Shown here piece after piece: positions 1 through 9,476 of a stretch of 24,813 nucleotides of DNA. The stretch lies in assembly GCA_004802725.1 (NCBI GenBank), contig SGPM01000374.1:1-24813 (forward strand). Reading direction: 5' to 3'. Every line of letters starts with the position of its first letter. The first letter of the stretch is position 1. The notes under the pieces are model-generated. The model worked only from the letters and a program-made list of their open reading frames with translations. It was not told the origin of the DNA and searched no databases. The stretch comes from Antrodiella citrinella. Lineage: Eukaryota; Basidiomycota; Agaricomycetes; Polyporales; Steccherinaceae. The position numbers were made by a program, and so were the translations under genes.

Positions 1-2814
1 CCCCCTGCGCGCCGTCCCGCACCAGGCCCTTCAGCCGCACCCCGTCGCTGTGCGCAGACCCCACCGACACCAGCAGACACAACCGCACCTTCCACTCCAG
101 ACCCCCCGCGGTCGGGCCCGGCCCATCGGCGCTCTGCACGTACACCCGGAACGCAGGGCTCGCGTCCGGCGGTATGTCCAGCGAGAACGTCGTCCGCAGC
201 GTCGACCCCATGAACGACGAGTGCTGCTCCGCGTGCACCCGCCGCATGTGCCGCGAGCTCTGCGCAGACCCCATGTTCCCAGGCAAGGACTCGTGTGCCT
301 CCAGCAACGCCGATAACTGTGCATCACATCAGCGGGGCAAAGTCTATACTCTAATCTAATTCCCGTACCTTGAGCACGCGAGCACGACTCGCCGGTTCGT
401 TCAGCTCCACCACTCCCAGCACCGTCTCCCCAAGCCGATACGCCACCTTCGTGAACGTCAACACCGCCACCTTGACGCCGTCCTTGTTGACATCATACGA
501 CACTGCCCAAACACGTCGTTTAGTACAAGTAGGTCCGCCCTCTCTCGATCGCTCATTAAACTCAAGACTTACATTTCTTGGGATTCCGAGTGAGCATCTC
601 CACCGCCTCCCGACACCCTGTCACCCCACCCTGGCCTTCCGCCAATCGGTGATCGGCCAGCGCCATCGAGGGGAGACGAATAGGGGACCGTGGGGTAGCT
701 GCATGGCTATCCCCACCGCCGTCAAATGCATCCGCGGGCAGTGTCGCGAGGAGGCCGTGGGCGTACGCTTGCAGATCCAGATACGCCCCAGTCGTCGCGG
801 AAGCATCTGTGTTCAGAGAGCCAAATTGCCGATCAGCCCCAGACTCGACACATTTTTAGGAAATGTCCTGACCTGGTAATACCACTCCTGCAGCCGGTGT
901 CTCCGCTACTTTGGCTGTCGACTGCAGGTTCAGTCGTTTCCGCAGGCTTGCGGGCCATAGGAGGTCGTATGGTGTTGGCGGGCGGCCAACTAGTCAATAT
1001 GGAAGTCAGTCTAAGGAAGCCGGCGGTAGACGGAACAGACGGACTTGTCACGTTAGTGTACACGCGAATAGGAACTTTCATGACACGACTCTGGCTAGCT
1101 GGTCCTGGCGTACCCGGTCCTGAAGAATTCGCGCGGCATATGCCAAGGATAAATTGATACGAGAATCGGAGAGTGCGACCTCGGAATGTAGGAGGCAGGT
1201 TATCAGGCAGTGGTAGGGTGTATGTATCTGTTGCAGACCCATTCAGTATCCAGCTAGTACGCACACACCGGGAAACTCACGCACAGCTACGCGACTCGCC
1301 AGGTCCAAGACGAAGATCCACTGCCAACATCGTCGGTTGAACTTCAAACGTAGGCAGTGGTACGTCTGGGTCTACTAGCTCTTCCTCCGTTTGTGAACTC
1401 GAAGCAGTAAGCGGGAGCGCAGGGCTGATGGGCGAGAACATCCCCGTAATCATCGCAGACGGCGTCCGCGCACGGTGTCCTGGTGTCCATGGCTGAGCTG
1501 ATGTCGGTGTAGTACTTGAGGGAGAGATGAGGGAGAAGAGATTGGCGGAGAGAGACGAGGCGCGGGAATGTCCGCCTCGGTATGGTACGCCTGGGGAGAG
1601 GTTGCCGTATCTCGTAGATTTCCCGCTGAGAGAAGCAATGTCCATGCTCCCGCCTCCCATTCCTTGTCGTTTCAGTAGCGTCGAGCGTATGTGCTGGACC
1701 ATACGCGTCTGTTCTGGCGTGGAGGTTCCCGGAGGTGGAATGAACGCAAGGGATCCAACAAGATGTGCGTAAGAGTACAAAATTAGCTCAGTATTCGGGA
1801 CAGGGAAGGAGGACGAAAACGCAGTGCGTGGTGGGTTGGTCACATTGGCGTTTGGTGGGTGCCCCAGACCCAGATGCGTTGGGCGATGTCCAGGACGAAG
1901 ATGATTCTGTTTGGGTGGGTACGCGGTCCCTTTGCTCGTGGGAGGGGCTGGTATATCAGGTAAAGGCGTCCGGAAATCGGCCGCGGTGGTTTCAGGGATG
2001 GGTGAGGGGAATGAGTTGGAAGGCGTTATGGGAGGAAGACCGGGAGAGGACACGCTCTCGGTGATGGGATCTAGTGAGAGGGAAAACGCAGAGGTGGATG
2101 CGTTCGGTGAGTGTGAGAACGGAGAGAGTGAGGGCGGCGGTCGCAAGTCTTGTAGCTGCAGTTGTCCGTCCATAACAGACTGCTTGCGAGCATGGGGGTG
2201 GTTCACTGGTACAGAAGCAGAGCGGGCCAAAGGTGAAGAAATACGTGGGGACGTCGGTGCTGTGTCCGTCATTAGTGTCCGCCACACCAAAAGACTATCC
2301 TGAATTACTCACAGTTGTATGCATCCTGATTCCGCACCGCATGTATAGGGGATTTCCCCTTGATGTCCTCCTTCAAATGTGATTCGAAGTCGTGCGGTGT
2401 AATTGACAGCGAAAGCGACTTCGCCAATACAGGTCTCTTCCCGTTAATTGCCGCACCGTCCCTTTTCACGGTCTTCGTCCCAATCAAACCCCTCCTCGCT
2501 CCTGTCTGCCCTGGCACTACTTTCCCTCCTGCAGGCAAATGTTGCGCCGTGCTTCGTCCGACCGGAGACGTCGGTGGTCGTGCTAGGGGTACAGAGCTGA
2601 TCGAATGCGCACCGCGTTTGTGTACATGGCTCGCAGAATGCGACGCCGAGCGGATGAGGGGTACGGCAGCGGAGGACGTGGAGGCGGAGGGGGACCGGAC
2701 GTTGGTGATGGTGATAGTTACAGAGAAGGTTTCGCCTGCGAAGTAGGATGCTTGGGAGGGTGTGACGACTACCCGGATGGGCTCGTCAACGGTGCTGGTG
2801 TCTGCGACGGGCAT
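1..2814 (-). CDS. RGP1: Rgp1 family protein, subunit of the Ric1-Rgp1 Golgi GEF (3' end missing)
   Basis: Exons by phase and splice sites: 2814-2313, 2259-1285, 1227-1045, 989-873, 806-573, 502-369, 316-<1; introns are 52-70 bp and all phases agree. Rgp1 works with Ric1 as nucleotide exchange factor for Ypt6/Rab6 in retrograde traffic to the Golgi (family knowledge). Seen: an N-terminal beta-sandwich start (VVVTPSQASYFAGETFSVTI), a long Ser/Pro-rich linker with the short block ELILYSYAHLVGSLAF, then conserved blocks YTYTLPLPDNLPPTF, FSYQFILGICRA, SRVMKVPIRVY, PYDLLWPASLRKRLNLQ, EAVEMLTRNPKK and SYDVNKDGVKVAVLTFTKVA YRLGETVLGVVELN (arrestin-like domain). The reading frame is still open at base 1, so the C-terminus is outside the window. 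The exon junction at 1044/990 uses a weak GTCCGT donor and is the least certain. The start at 2814 directly precedes the family's N-terminal strand. Confidence 0.93.
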
Positions 2815-3340
2815 GTCTTACAATCTTGCTCTGGTGAACAGGCCGGAGAGTGTAGATAGGTTGCAATGTTGTACGTGTCCTCCGGGTTCCGAATGGGAGG
2901 ATTGTATACGTGGACAGGGTCCGTCCAGAACTCGGAATAATACAAGGTGGTGAGAACGGTGTGAAGCTGGAGAGTCGGGTACCGGTAACTTGAGATGGCT
3001 GATCCCCTCCGACGATATCTGCACGAGTGAAAGTCTTGACAAGATTAATATCGTCGCCCCATAAAATGTCAGAAACAAGATGCTGTGGCGTGAGTCGCCA
3101 TGAGAGATGGCGGTAGTCGTGAGTGAGTGACTGTGGCAACGAACGCACTCTCCTACTCAACGGGCGCTTGCAATTCTCTGATCTCTAGCCAACGACTTCA
3201 TCCAGATGAATTATATAAAACGCAAACACAGACAGCTGCTAGGTACGGTGCAGGTCCTGGTATTAAAACTCCTTGATATGTTCAAGCAATGTAATCCACA
3301 GAGGACAGGATCGTGCATCTCCTTCCTACACTTTCCGACT
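2815..3340. other. Intergenic region upstream of RGP1
   Basis: This stretch lies between the RGP1 start codon and the kinase pseudogene. It must hold the RGP1 promoter and 5' UTR. Short ORFs on both strands have no coding-like composition. An AT-rich TATATAAA-like run sits near 3211-3220, but it is about 400 bp from the start codon, so I do not call it as a promoter element. Confidence 0.5.
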
Positions 3341-3850
3341 CCTTGGCGACTCCGCTCTCTACGCGCCGGGGAATCAATCGCTTCTCTGCGTCTGCCTCGC
3401 TGATCTCCACCCACCATCTTTCATCCAAAGCCTTGCCGGCTTCTGCCCATGGTTCTATGCAGAGGAATGTGTATAGACCCTCGACAATGACCAGTCGGTG
3501 GTTGGGTAGGATAGCGACAGAATTGGGAGAGGGATCCTTGATGGCGTGCAAGAAGGAAGGTGCGTATATGTGTCCTTGCACCGTAATCTCTGCTGACGAG
3601 GAAGTAGTGACTGGCTTTCTTAACGAGCGAATGAATTCGACGTAACCTGGACCATCGAAAGTCCAATGAGCGCCACGGCGTGCATGTGCTTCAACGGGAT
3701 CGGGGAATGCGTCTAGCTGGGCACGAGTCAAATGCCAACCGTCCAACCCGACAAGTACCGCGATATCGTTGCTAGATAGTTCATGAGATTGTGCCACACG
3801 TTCGTTGACATCTGCCACGATCAGCTGAGCTAGGGTGGATTTCCTGCTAC
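3341..3850 (-). pseudogene. Broken second copy of the P-loop kinase (body)
   Basis: On the minus strand this reads as the kinase from just after the P-loop (LAQLIVADVNERV region absent, then MADVNERVAQSHEL onward) to the segment VESGVAK, nearly identical to the gene at 8272-9190. It cannot make the enzyme. A 16-bp deletion near 3845 removes the codons for the Walker A core (Val-Pro-Ala-Ser-Gly) and shifts the frame. At the other end, sequence after VESGVAK is deleted and out of frame. The last exon is not found, and exon 1 lies inverted next door. The deletion is flanked by a TCC microhomology in the intact copy. A 178-codon frame remains open, but it lacks the nucleotide-binding loop and the normal start. 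Confidence 0.88.
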
Positions 3851-4031
3851 GCTAAGTTGGCAAAATACTTGATGCAAAGGCTCAACAAGTTCGTACTCCT
3901 ACCTACTAGCCTTGCATGACCCATCTCTCAAATTGATTTCCTTTCTCTCCCCGAACACGAAAATGAACATGTGCACGCAATGACGATACCGCCCCCTGCA
4001 GAGTATCGCAAGGAGAACGACTTCTGATGGG
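3851..4031 (+). pseudogene. Inverted exon 1-intron 1 fragment of the kinase pseudogene
   Basis: Read on the plus strand, this fragment matches the minus-strand sequence of the intact kinase from within exon 1 (after the ATG) through intron 1, with its CTGCAG acceptor, to just before the P-loop. The rest of this duplicate copy runs on the minus strand, so this piece has been flipped in place. The start codon region of the intact gene (ATG and the next few codons) is missing here. A stop (TGA) replaces the Trp-coding region near 4025 in one frame. It is evidence of a micro-inversion with breakpoints at about 3850 and 4032. Confidence 0.82.
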
Positions 4032-4175
4032 CCACAGTTCGAATCTATTACTCGTCCAGAAGCAGCCTAGTGTTCATTTCTGCCCAATAGATTTGAGGAT
4101 ACGCACATGGTGGTTGATGTATCATGGAAGTAATAAAGAGTTGCAGTAAGTGGTTTCTCCTGTGACTGGTTGGTA

Positions 4176-5194
4176 TTCGTTCGTACTCAGAGCATACAAG
4201 TTCGGAAAGTGTCCTAAGGCTGTCCTCACCAGTGGACAAACGTTCGGTACAGCAGTTCCCCCGTCACTTATTTGTCTTCTACTTCTTCTGTCACCCTCTG
4301 CCCCGCTTTCCCTTCTCTATAGATACCCAACGTCGCCGGCTCTCGTCTATCATTCCCCGCCTCTCCGTCGTCAACGCCGAGTACCCTTGCCACTGTGTTC
4401 GTCGCTAAGTAGCTCAGGAACTGCTGGGGGCCAGTTTCCCTCGCGGCTCTCGACGCTCGGCCTTGGAAGTGTCGGGAAAACCGTGCGGCCGCGTTCCGGA
4501 AGTCATGGCTAGTATCAAAGACTGTACATTCCGAGCCCAAAAAATCTCGGTTATCAGTACAACCGGCGTACATTTCTTTTAATCTTTCTTGACGGACGTT
4601 TTCGTACGGACTCCTGTTCGTTCATCATCGTACTTCGGTCTTTTCCGAGTTTCCTTGAACATTTCCCTAAAGCGGCAATCACTTCTGTACTCCGACCGTT
4701 CAATCGTGTTCTTTTCTTCGTCCTTCCTGTCGCGATCCGATGCCCCGTCCTTCACTCTCATGTACATATAAGGTGCCCTTCCACCTCCAGAATGGTGCTT
4801 TATTGAACTTTCTCGCTTGTCTTCGCGTGTCGGCCTTTCGCCTATACGTTTTTCTATATGTGCTCGTCGTCCGACTCGGATCACCTCGTCGTACTTAGTA
4901 AGTTCCTACGTTACATTCGTCTCGCTGATTCTTTGTCTACTAGGTTCTTCTCCTCGTTCGTCATACCCTTTCGGCCCGCAACTCTCTCTAACGAGCTAAG
5001 GGCTCGAGTCCCATTGCACTCAAGACCCCCTCCGTTGTAGACCTTTCCCCTCCTCAATTCCCATCTCGGACGCACTTACGCCGGTCCACTCCCACCCACT
5101 ATCCTTCCTCGCATTATGCCTCTTTTTTTCTTCCTTGCTCCTTTCCCTCGGCAGAGGCCCCATTCAGTCCTTCTCTACAACACACTTGCTTCAG
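4176..5194. other. Pyrimidine-rich stretch without a convincing gene
   Basis: The plus strand is strongly C/T-rich, like promoter and 5' UTR DNA of basidiomycete genes. ORFs on both strands here are low-complexity mirror images of each other. A TATA-like ACATATAAGG lies at about 4763-4772. A perfect-looking intron (GTAAGT donor near 4898, CTGAT branch, CTAG acceptor near 4943, about 46 bp) follows a short ATG frame starting at 4858, but the joined frame stops after about 31 codons. This could be the leader of a plus-strand transcript leading into the candidate exon at 5195. I cannot assign a product. Confidence 0.4.
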
Positions 5195-5437
5195 GGATGC
5201 CTTCAAATTCGTCGGTGCTCCAACAGACAGCAAACCCTCTGAAGTGACCATTGTCACCTCTTCCGATCTCAAGAAGAGTCAGTCCGTCATCGTCTCTGAC
5301 GAGGGAGAAATCTTGGCCCGCCCGTGCAACCAAGTGTTCACCCTTCCCATCGATCTACGGCGCTCTGGTTTCTCTTTTTTTCTTTTAGATCCGAGGTCTC
5401 CCATCCTACGGCTTCGCGTGGTGGGGCCACGCGCCCC
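5195..5437 (+). CDS. Orphan candidate exon of an unrecognised gene
   Basis: An open stretch bounded by a TTCAG acceptor and a consensus GTAAGT donor reads (D)AFKFVGAPTDSKPSEV, TIVTSSDLKKSQSVIVSDEG and then EILARPCNQVFTLPIDLRRSG. The first two-thirds has mixed, protein-like composition unlike the flanking CT-rich DNA. The last third (FSFFLLDPRSPILRLRVV) is less convincing. No compatible downstream exon is visible before the convergent hydrolase gene ends at 5674. It is either a fragment of a small plus-strand gene using the upstream CT-rich leader, or the remnant of one. Family not recognised. Confidence 0.3.
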
Positions 5438-5673
5438 GTAAGTGTCTCCTTCATTGTCGCCCTCAGACTTATTATTTAATCATTGTGTTCCACTATGTTC
5501 GAGTTGGTCATCACGCGTCAGGTTTTGCAGCTTTCGTTTATCGTTTGATCGTCTCTGTACATATTCCGCAGCGTGCATTGTAACGTTTTTCGTTCCATCC
5601 ACCGTACTGTCAATCCTAAGCTTATAAGTTCTGGTTCGACTTTCAGAGTTCTATACACTCATTCACAAATCAT
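5438..5673. other. Spacer between the orphan exon and the hydrolase 3' end
   Basis: AT/CT-rich spacer with several possible acceptors (near 5466, 5521 and 5530) but no good reading frame after them. It should contain the 3' UTR of the minus-strand hydrolase, and perhaps the end of a plus-strand transcript. Confidence 0.4.
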
Positions 5674-7171
5674 CTACGGGAAGCTGCGTGCCATCCAGTC
5701 ATGCATGACAATGTAAGACTCCGGCGCACTATAATGCGCATGCAGACAGTGTCCTGACTGTGGGGCTAGGAACGTCTGAAAGTCAGAGGCATTGGGAAAT
5801 AATGGGCGAACGGTTTCCTGGGGGTTGGACAATCCGTCGGCCGATTGGAAGCAGTTACCGCCGCCACATTCCGCGCTATATGGCTCGTTCATCAGTCATC
5901 TGGTCCTGATCTGCGATATACGAGAACGAGGATACGCACAAGTCATGGTCGCCGGTGACCATAAGAACAGGGCCCGAGAAGGTAGAAGGCGCGTTCGGGA
6001 GGACCAAGTTTGAGAGGAGCTCTCCTACAGTGAGGACGCCTCTATGCTCAGTCAAGAAGTCAAGAGTCGCTGCAATAGAAGTCAGGCAACATGTAATTGC
6101 AAGCAGGACTGCAGCTTACATTGGGGAAACCCAGGGAATAGGAAGAAACCTTGTTGTAAGCCGAGTGAGTTCTGTGCGGTCATATAAGAATTGCTCAGAG
6201 ATCCTGGTGTAAATGAAGGGCCATCAGGATCAGTTCGCACATAACGTTGAGCGACGAACCAAAAGCTGTGTGATTGGATTGTGATGCTATGCGCCAACCG
6301 ATAGATGCGCCAGCTAAAGGTCCACCTTGACCATCCGCGGTGAATCCGGAGAGAACAACAGCATCAATAGCATCCGGACGACTGACTAGTAAGTTAGCCA
6401 GGAGGACACTGATCGGAATGAAAAATATCAGCGACGTTGCAACTAGACGTTCGTATTGATACGAACCTCCCATACGAATGTCCGACTCCGACGATGATAT
6501 TGAAAGAATGGCCTTGTATGGTAGTTGTACGCAGGTATGTAAGGAGTGATTCTATAATAGCAATATGGACTGCCGCTTGAACCTCCTTGATACCGTCAGG
6601 CTGGCTAGATCCGCCATTTCCTAAGAGAAACACGCGTCAATAGTCACAACCAGGATAGCGTACACGCATAACTCACCTAGCCTATCAAACACGAAAATTG
6701 CATTTCCTGCGTTGACACTGGCTTCGACGTAGTTGAACATTGATCCAGGACCGCTGATGAGCCAGTAGTTGTGGTCAAGCATGGACCTAAGTGAGACCAG
6801 AGTGAGCATGTCCGCTTCGTTGTCGAACTGTGAACTACATACCCGTGGACGGCAAACTCCAAAACGCCATTGTTCCAGTTGTGCGGGACGTACAGTTCGC
6901 CATAGATTTCGTACGAAGCCGTGAGAGGGACGGTGCCCACTTCCACGAGCGCAGTAAGATTTGACGCTGCGCTGAAGAACTGTTGGACCAATCCCGTGAG
7001 CTGCGTCTGATTCTTCGGAGTGTCGTATGCAATTTTGTCCGTGTTGGTGGAGACATGGACGGGGATGGTGAGTTCGATGCGACGGTACGAAGGTGAGGAG
7101 ATGCTGGCTGTCTGTGCGTGTAAAGTTGCGAACAAGGAAATGATGAAGGCAACTAGAAGGAAGAGGGCCAT
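5674..7171 (-). CDS. Secreted alpha/beta hydrolase
   Basis: Seven exons with consistent phases: 7171-6843, 6786-6677, 6620-6467, 6408-6260, 6203-6120, 6069-5940, 5875-5674; 385 residues, introns 50-64 bp. The N-terminus MALFLLVAFIISLFATLHAQ is a clear signal peptide, so the protein is probably secreted. Seen: VPHNWNNGVLEFAVHG (early fold strand), GNGGSSQPDGIKEVQ, the nucleophile elbow GHSYGS (Ser195; the last Ser codon is split by an intron), VLMVTGDHDF (likely acid Asp316 or Asp318), and a C-terminal SGHCLHAHYSA with the candidate catalytic His361. This triad is typical of fungal alpha/beta hydrolases related to esterases; the substrate cannot be read from sequence. Start chosen because the signal peptide begins at that Met. 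Candidate N-glycosylation sites (NQT, NLT) support secretion. Confidence 0.9.
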
Positions 7172-7233
7172 CTGAAATACGACTCTGCAGTTAAGATGAG
7201 ATGCATGGCCCCTTCGGCCAAGTTATACATCTG

Positions 7234-7908
7234 CTAGCGCAGTCTGAAGAGTTGGATGTAGACATATTGCAAAAGAAGCGGGTCCATGTCTGAATCGAAA
7301 CTTGTGCGTTTGAAGACGGCCTGAGCGTCCTCAAGAAGTCGAGCATTTTTCGCGAAGCGAGTCACGTCGTTGCAGATTTTCTTGTCGTTTGCGGAACCCT
7401 GAAATAGTAGGTGGTCTATAGACTGTGGCGCTGAACTGTAAAGTAACCATGTGAAGCGTTGAACCTGAAACATGTTGGAGTGAGAAAGTAAAACCTCATG
7501 CATATTGAAAATACAGCGATTACCAGTCGCTACGAGATTGGCTTGGTACGTATGTGTCATAGGACTTCACAAGACAACGTGTCTGTATTCATAGACTGTC
7601 GTTGCTTGCTATTCGGTGCAAGCCACACGATTGTTCGGATGCACGTTGTCCAGTCGATTTCCGCAGCCCTCTTTCACCGATGAGAACTTGCTACTGACCC
7701 TGATGACATGTGTGTACTCACCTGCGGAGGCATGACCTTCGAAGTCAGAGTAAATTGCAGGCACAAGCAGCTGGTAAACTCACCTTCAGGGTTACGGAAG
7801 CTGCATCGCGAGAACCAAAGAGACATCTGGTTGTGATAACTTTTGAAACTCCGCTAGCTCGTTCGCGTCTTACCATACGCACCAGAGATGTATTCGTCCA
7901 GTGACATC
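7234..7908 (-). CDS. Hypothetical multi-exon gene, structure uncertain
   Basis: Several coding-like pieces lie on the minus strand upstream of the hydrolase. The first is MSLDEYISGA, starting at 7908, which can splice (GTATGG donor, CCAG acceptor) to CLFGSRDAASVTLK, ending in a GTGAGT donor at about 7782. A tiny VMPPQ piece follows, bounded by CGAAG and GTGAGT at about 7720. The longest is a terminal stretch, SANDKKICNDVTRFAKNAR then LLEDAQAVFKRTSFDSDMDP, ending at 7234. The GT-rich exon boundaries look genuine, but I could not join the middle part without very short introns, so the exon map is a guess. No domain recognised. It may also be a decayed gene. Confidence 0.33.
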
Positions 7909-8271
7909 CGCTCAACTCACTGTATGCGATACAGTAGTCTTTAATGCATCAAAAACGAGATTCCCCGTTGGTAAGTCTCAGAGTCAACACGCCCGCTGAC
8001 ACTTGACACTGCAATACAGCACCCGCCAACACCCTTTGCACATCCGAAAACAATGGATGCATCATCGCGCACGCGCACGCTCTCGTGAAGCACCGTTTCG
8101 GGATCCGCCAAAGTACCGTCGGCGTCGTTCTCTTAGTCTGAGCTAAGTCTGAGCTGTGACCCCGCAACTTCGCTCACAAATTGACTCTGCGAGTCATTGT
8201 ACCAGGACTATTTGGATATGGATATACGCATGAAAGTCACAAGATACTGTCTCCATGTTGTGGAACCTCTC
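7909..8271. other. Intergenic region, nothing recognised
   Basis: Non-coding by composition. The short minus-strand ORF at 7949-8167 has no coding character. A small direct repeat (AGTCTGAGCT twice) lies at about 8136-8156. The segment downstream of the kinase stop must include its 3' UTR. Confidence 0.45.
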
Positions 8272-9190
8272 CTAGTTGTCCTTGCTGATCACATAGAGGG
8301 GATCTTCAGGCGTGCCTATTATCCTCGTTGGCTCGAGTAAGTTCGTCTTGATGAATCGCCCATCTAGAGGGCATCAGTCAGTACTTACACACAACGTAAA
8401 AAAAGCCTCTTCCGTACTTGGCGCATCGTTCTCTCGCGCTCTCCATACTGCTTCTGTCAAGTCCTTGGCCACTCCGCTCTCTACGTGCCGGGGAACCAAT
8501 CGCTTCTCTGCGTCTGCCTCGCTGATCTCCACCCACCATCTTTCATCCAAAGCCTTGCCGGCTTCTGCCCATGGTTCTATGCAGAGGAATGTGTATAGAC
8601 CCTCCACAATGACCAGTCGGTGGTTGGGTAGGATAGCGACAGAATTGGGAGAGGGATCCTTGATAGCGTGCAAGAAGGAAGGTGCGTATATGTGTCCTTG
8701 CACCGTAATCTCTGTTGACGAAGAAGTAGTGACTGGCTTTCTTAACGAGCGAATGAATTCGACGTAACCTGGACCATCGAAAGTCCAATGAGCGCCACGG
8801 CGTGCATGTGCTTCAACGGGATCGGGGAATGCGTCTAGCTGGGCACGAGTCAAATGCCAACCGTCCAATCCGACAAGTACCGCGATATCGTTGCTAGATA
8901 GTTCATGAGATTGTGCCACACGTTCGTTGACATCTGCCACGATCAGCTGAGCTAGGGTGGATTTCCCGGACGCAGGGACTCCTGCTACGCCCACCAGAAG
9001 TCGTTCTCCTTGCGATACTCTGCAGGGGGTGGGATCGTCGTTGCGTGCACATGTTCATTTCCGTGTTCGGGGAGATAGAAAGGAATTCAATCTAAGAGAT
9101 GGGTTATGCAAGGCCAGAGATAGGTAGGAGTACGAACTTAGCGAGCCTTTGAACCAAGTATTCCGCCAACTCAGCCGCGATCCTGTCCAT
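8272..9190 (-). CDS. P-loop kinase of the uridine kinase/YFH7-like family
   Basis: Three exons, 9190-9138, 9019-8418 and 8363-8272, give 248 residues; introns of 118 and 54 bp, phases agree. Members of this family phosphorylate small metabolites with ATP; fungal ones resemble the yeast ATP-dependent kinase Yfh7 and bacterial sugar/pantothenate-type kinases. Seen: Walker A GVPASGKST (residues 31-39) right after the strand RLLVGVA; VGLDGWHLTRAQLDAFPDP with AHARRGAHWTFDG, the substrate-side motif of the family; LVIVEGLYTFL, a Walker B-like strand; a basic lid (EKRLVPRHVESGVAKD, AVWRARENDAP); and a spliced C-terminus NGRFIKTNLLEPTRIIG ending in a TAG. The alternative unspliced end after EEAFFTLC is rejected because the splice restores the family C-terminus. 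Substrate unknown. A disabled copy lies at 3341-4031. It is head to head with the glycosidase gene. Confidence 0.92.
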
Positions 9191-9325
9191 TATTCGAATC
9201 TATCACTCGTCTGGAGGCAGCCTAGTGTTCATATCTGCACAAATGAAAGGCACAGATAGGTTTGAGGATACGTACATGGTGGTTGATAGATGAAATCAAT
9301 TGCAAGCGGTGTCTCCTGTGACTGG
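8463..9325. repeat. Segmental duplicate B of the kinase locus (partner: 3341-4175)
   Basis: Intact counterpart of the block at 3341-4175: kinase body, exon 1/intron 1 in normal order, and about 130 bp of upstream flank ending near the phrase CTCCTGTGACTGG, which is present in both copies. The uninterrupted reading frame and canonical order here make this the parental arrangement. Confidence 0.85.
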
Positions 9326-9476
9326 CGGTACTCAGGGGCAGCGCCAACCCGGACGATCTCTCGTCTTCGTCCTTTGCCATCGACCACCACCACCATCTCA
9401 CAACACAACACCATTTATCTCATTGCTCTATACGGTTTCTGACATCCTAACTTATCTCATTCTTCTTCTGCCGCTC
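9191..9476. promoter_or_regulatory. Shared divergent promoter of the kinase and glycosidase genes
   Basis: Only 286 bp separate the kinase ATG (minus strand) from the preferred glycosidase ATG (plus strand), so both promoters and 5' UTRs must lie here. The kinase-proximal half (to about 9325) is also present in the duplicate at 4034-4175. The half nearest the glycosidase is C/T-rich, as usual before basidiomycete start sites. I see no convincing TATA box. Confidence 0.5.

Larger units (their letters stand above)
3341..4175. repeat. Segmental duplicate A of the kinase locus (partner: about 8463-9325)
   Basis: This block matches the intact kinase gene and its upstream flank near 8463-9325. It has three parts. 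Positions 3341-3850 are collinear with the kinase body and nearly identical to it. Positions about 3851-4031 match exon 1, intron 1 and the start of exon 2, but in inverted orientation. Positions about 4034-4175 are collinear again and match the region upstream of the kinase start. By eye I count 7 substitutions in 3361-3840 (about 98.5% identity). I count roughly 18 substitutions and two small gaps in the inverted part (about 88%). The outer flank is also clearly more diverged than the body. Confidence 0.85.

Noticed and set aside
4268..4573. Minus-strand 101-codon ORF (and its plus-strand mirror) in the CT-rich region
   Set aside because: Both arise from the same low-complexity pyrimidine-rich DNA. 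No conserved motif, no splice context.
8374..8417. Unspliced C-terminus of the kinase ending in EEAFFTLCVSTD
   Set aside because: A 54-bp intron with a CTGAC branch site and CTAG acceptor joins in phase to NGRFIKTNLLEPTRIIG, which fits the family's end. The unspliced end is intron read-through.
9300..9476. Upstream in-frame start for the glycosidase with a hydrophobic lead
   Set aside because: The segment overlaps promoter DNA that is also present in the kinase duplicate near 4150, and its composition is like a CT-rich 5' UTR. The Met at 9477 sits directly before the conserved domain.
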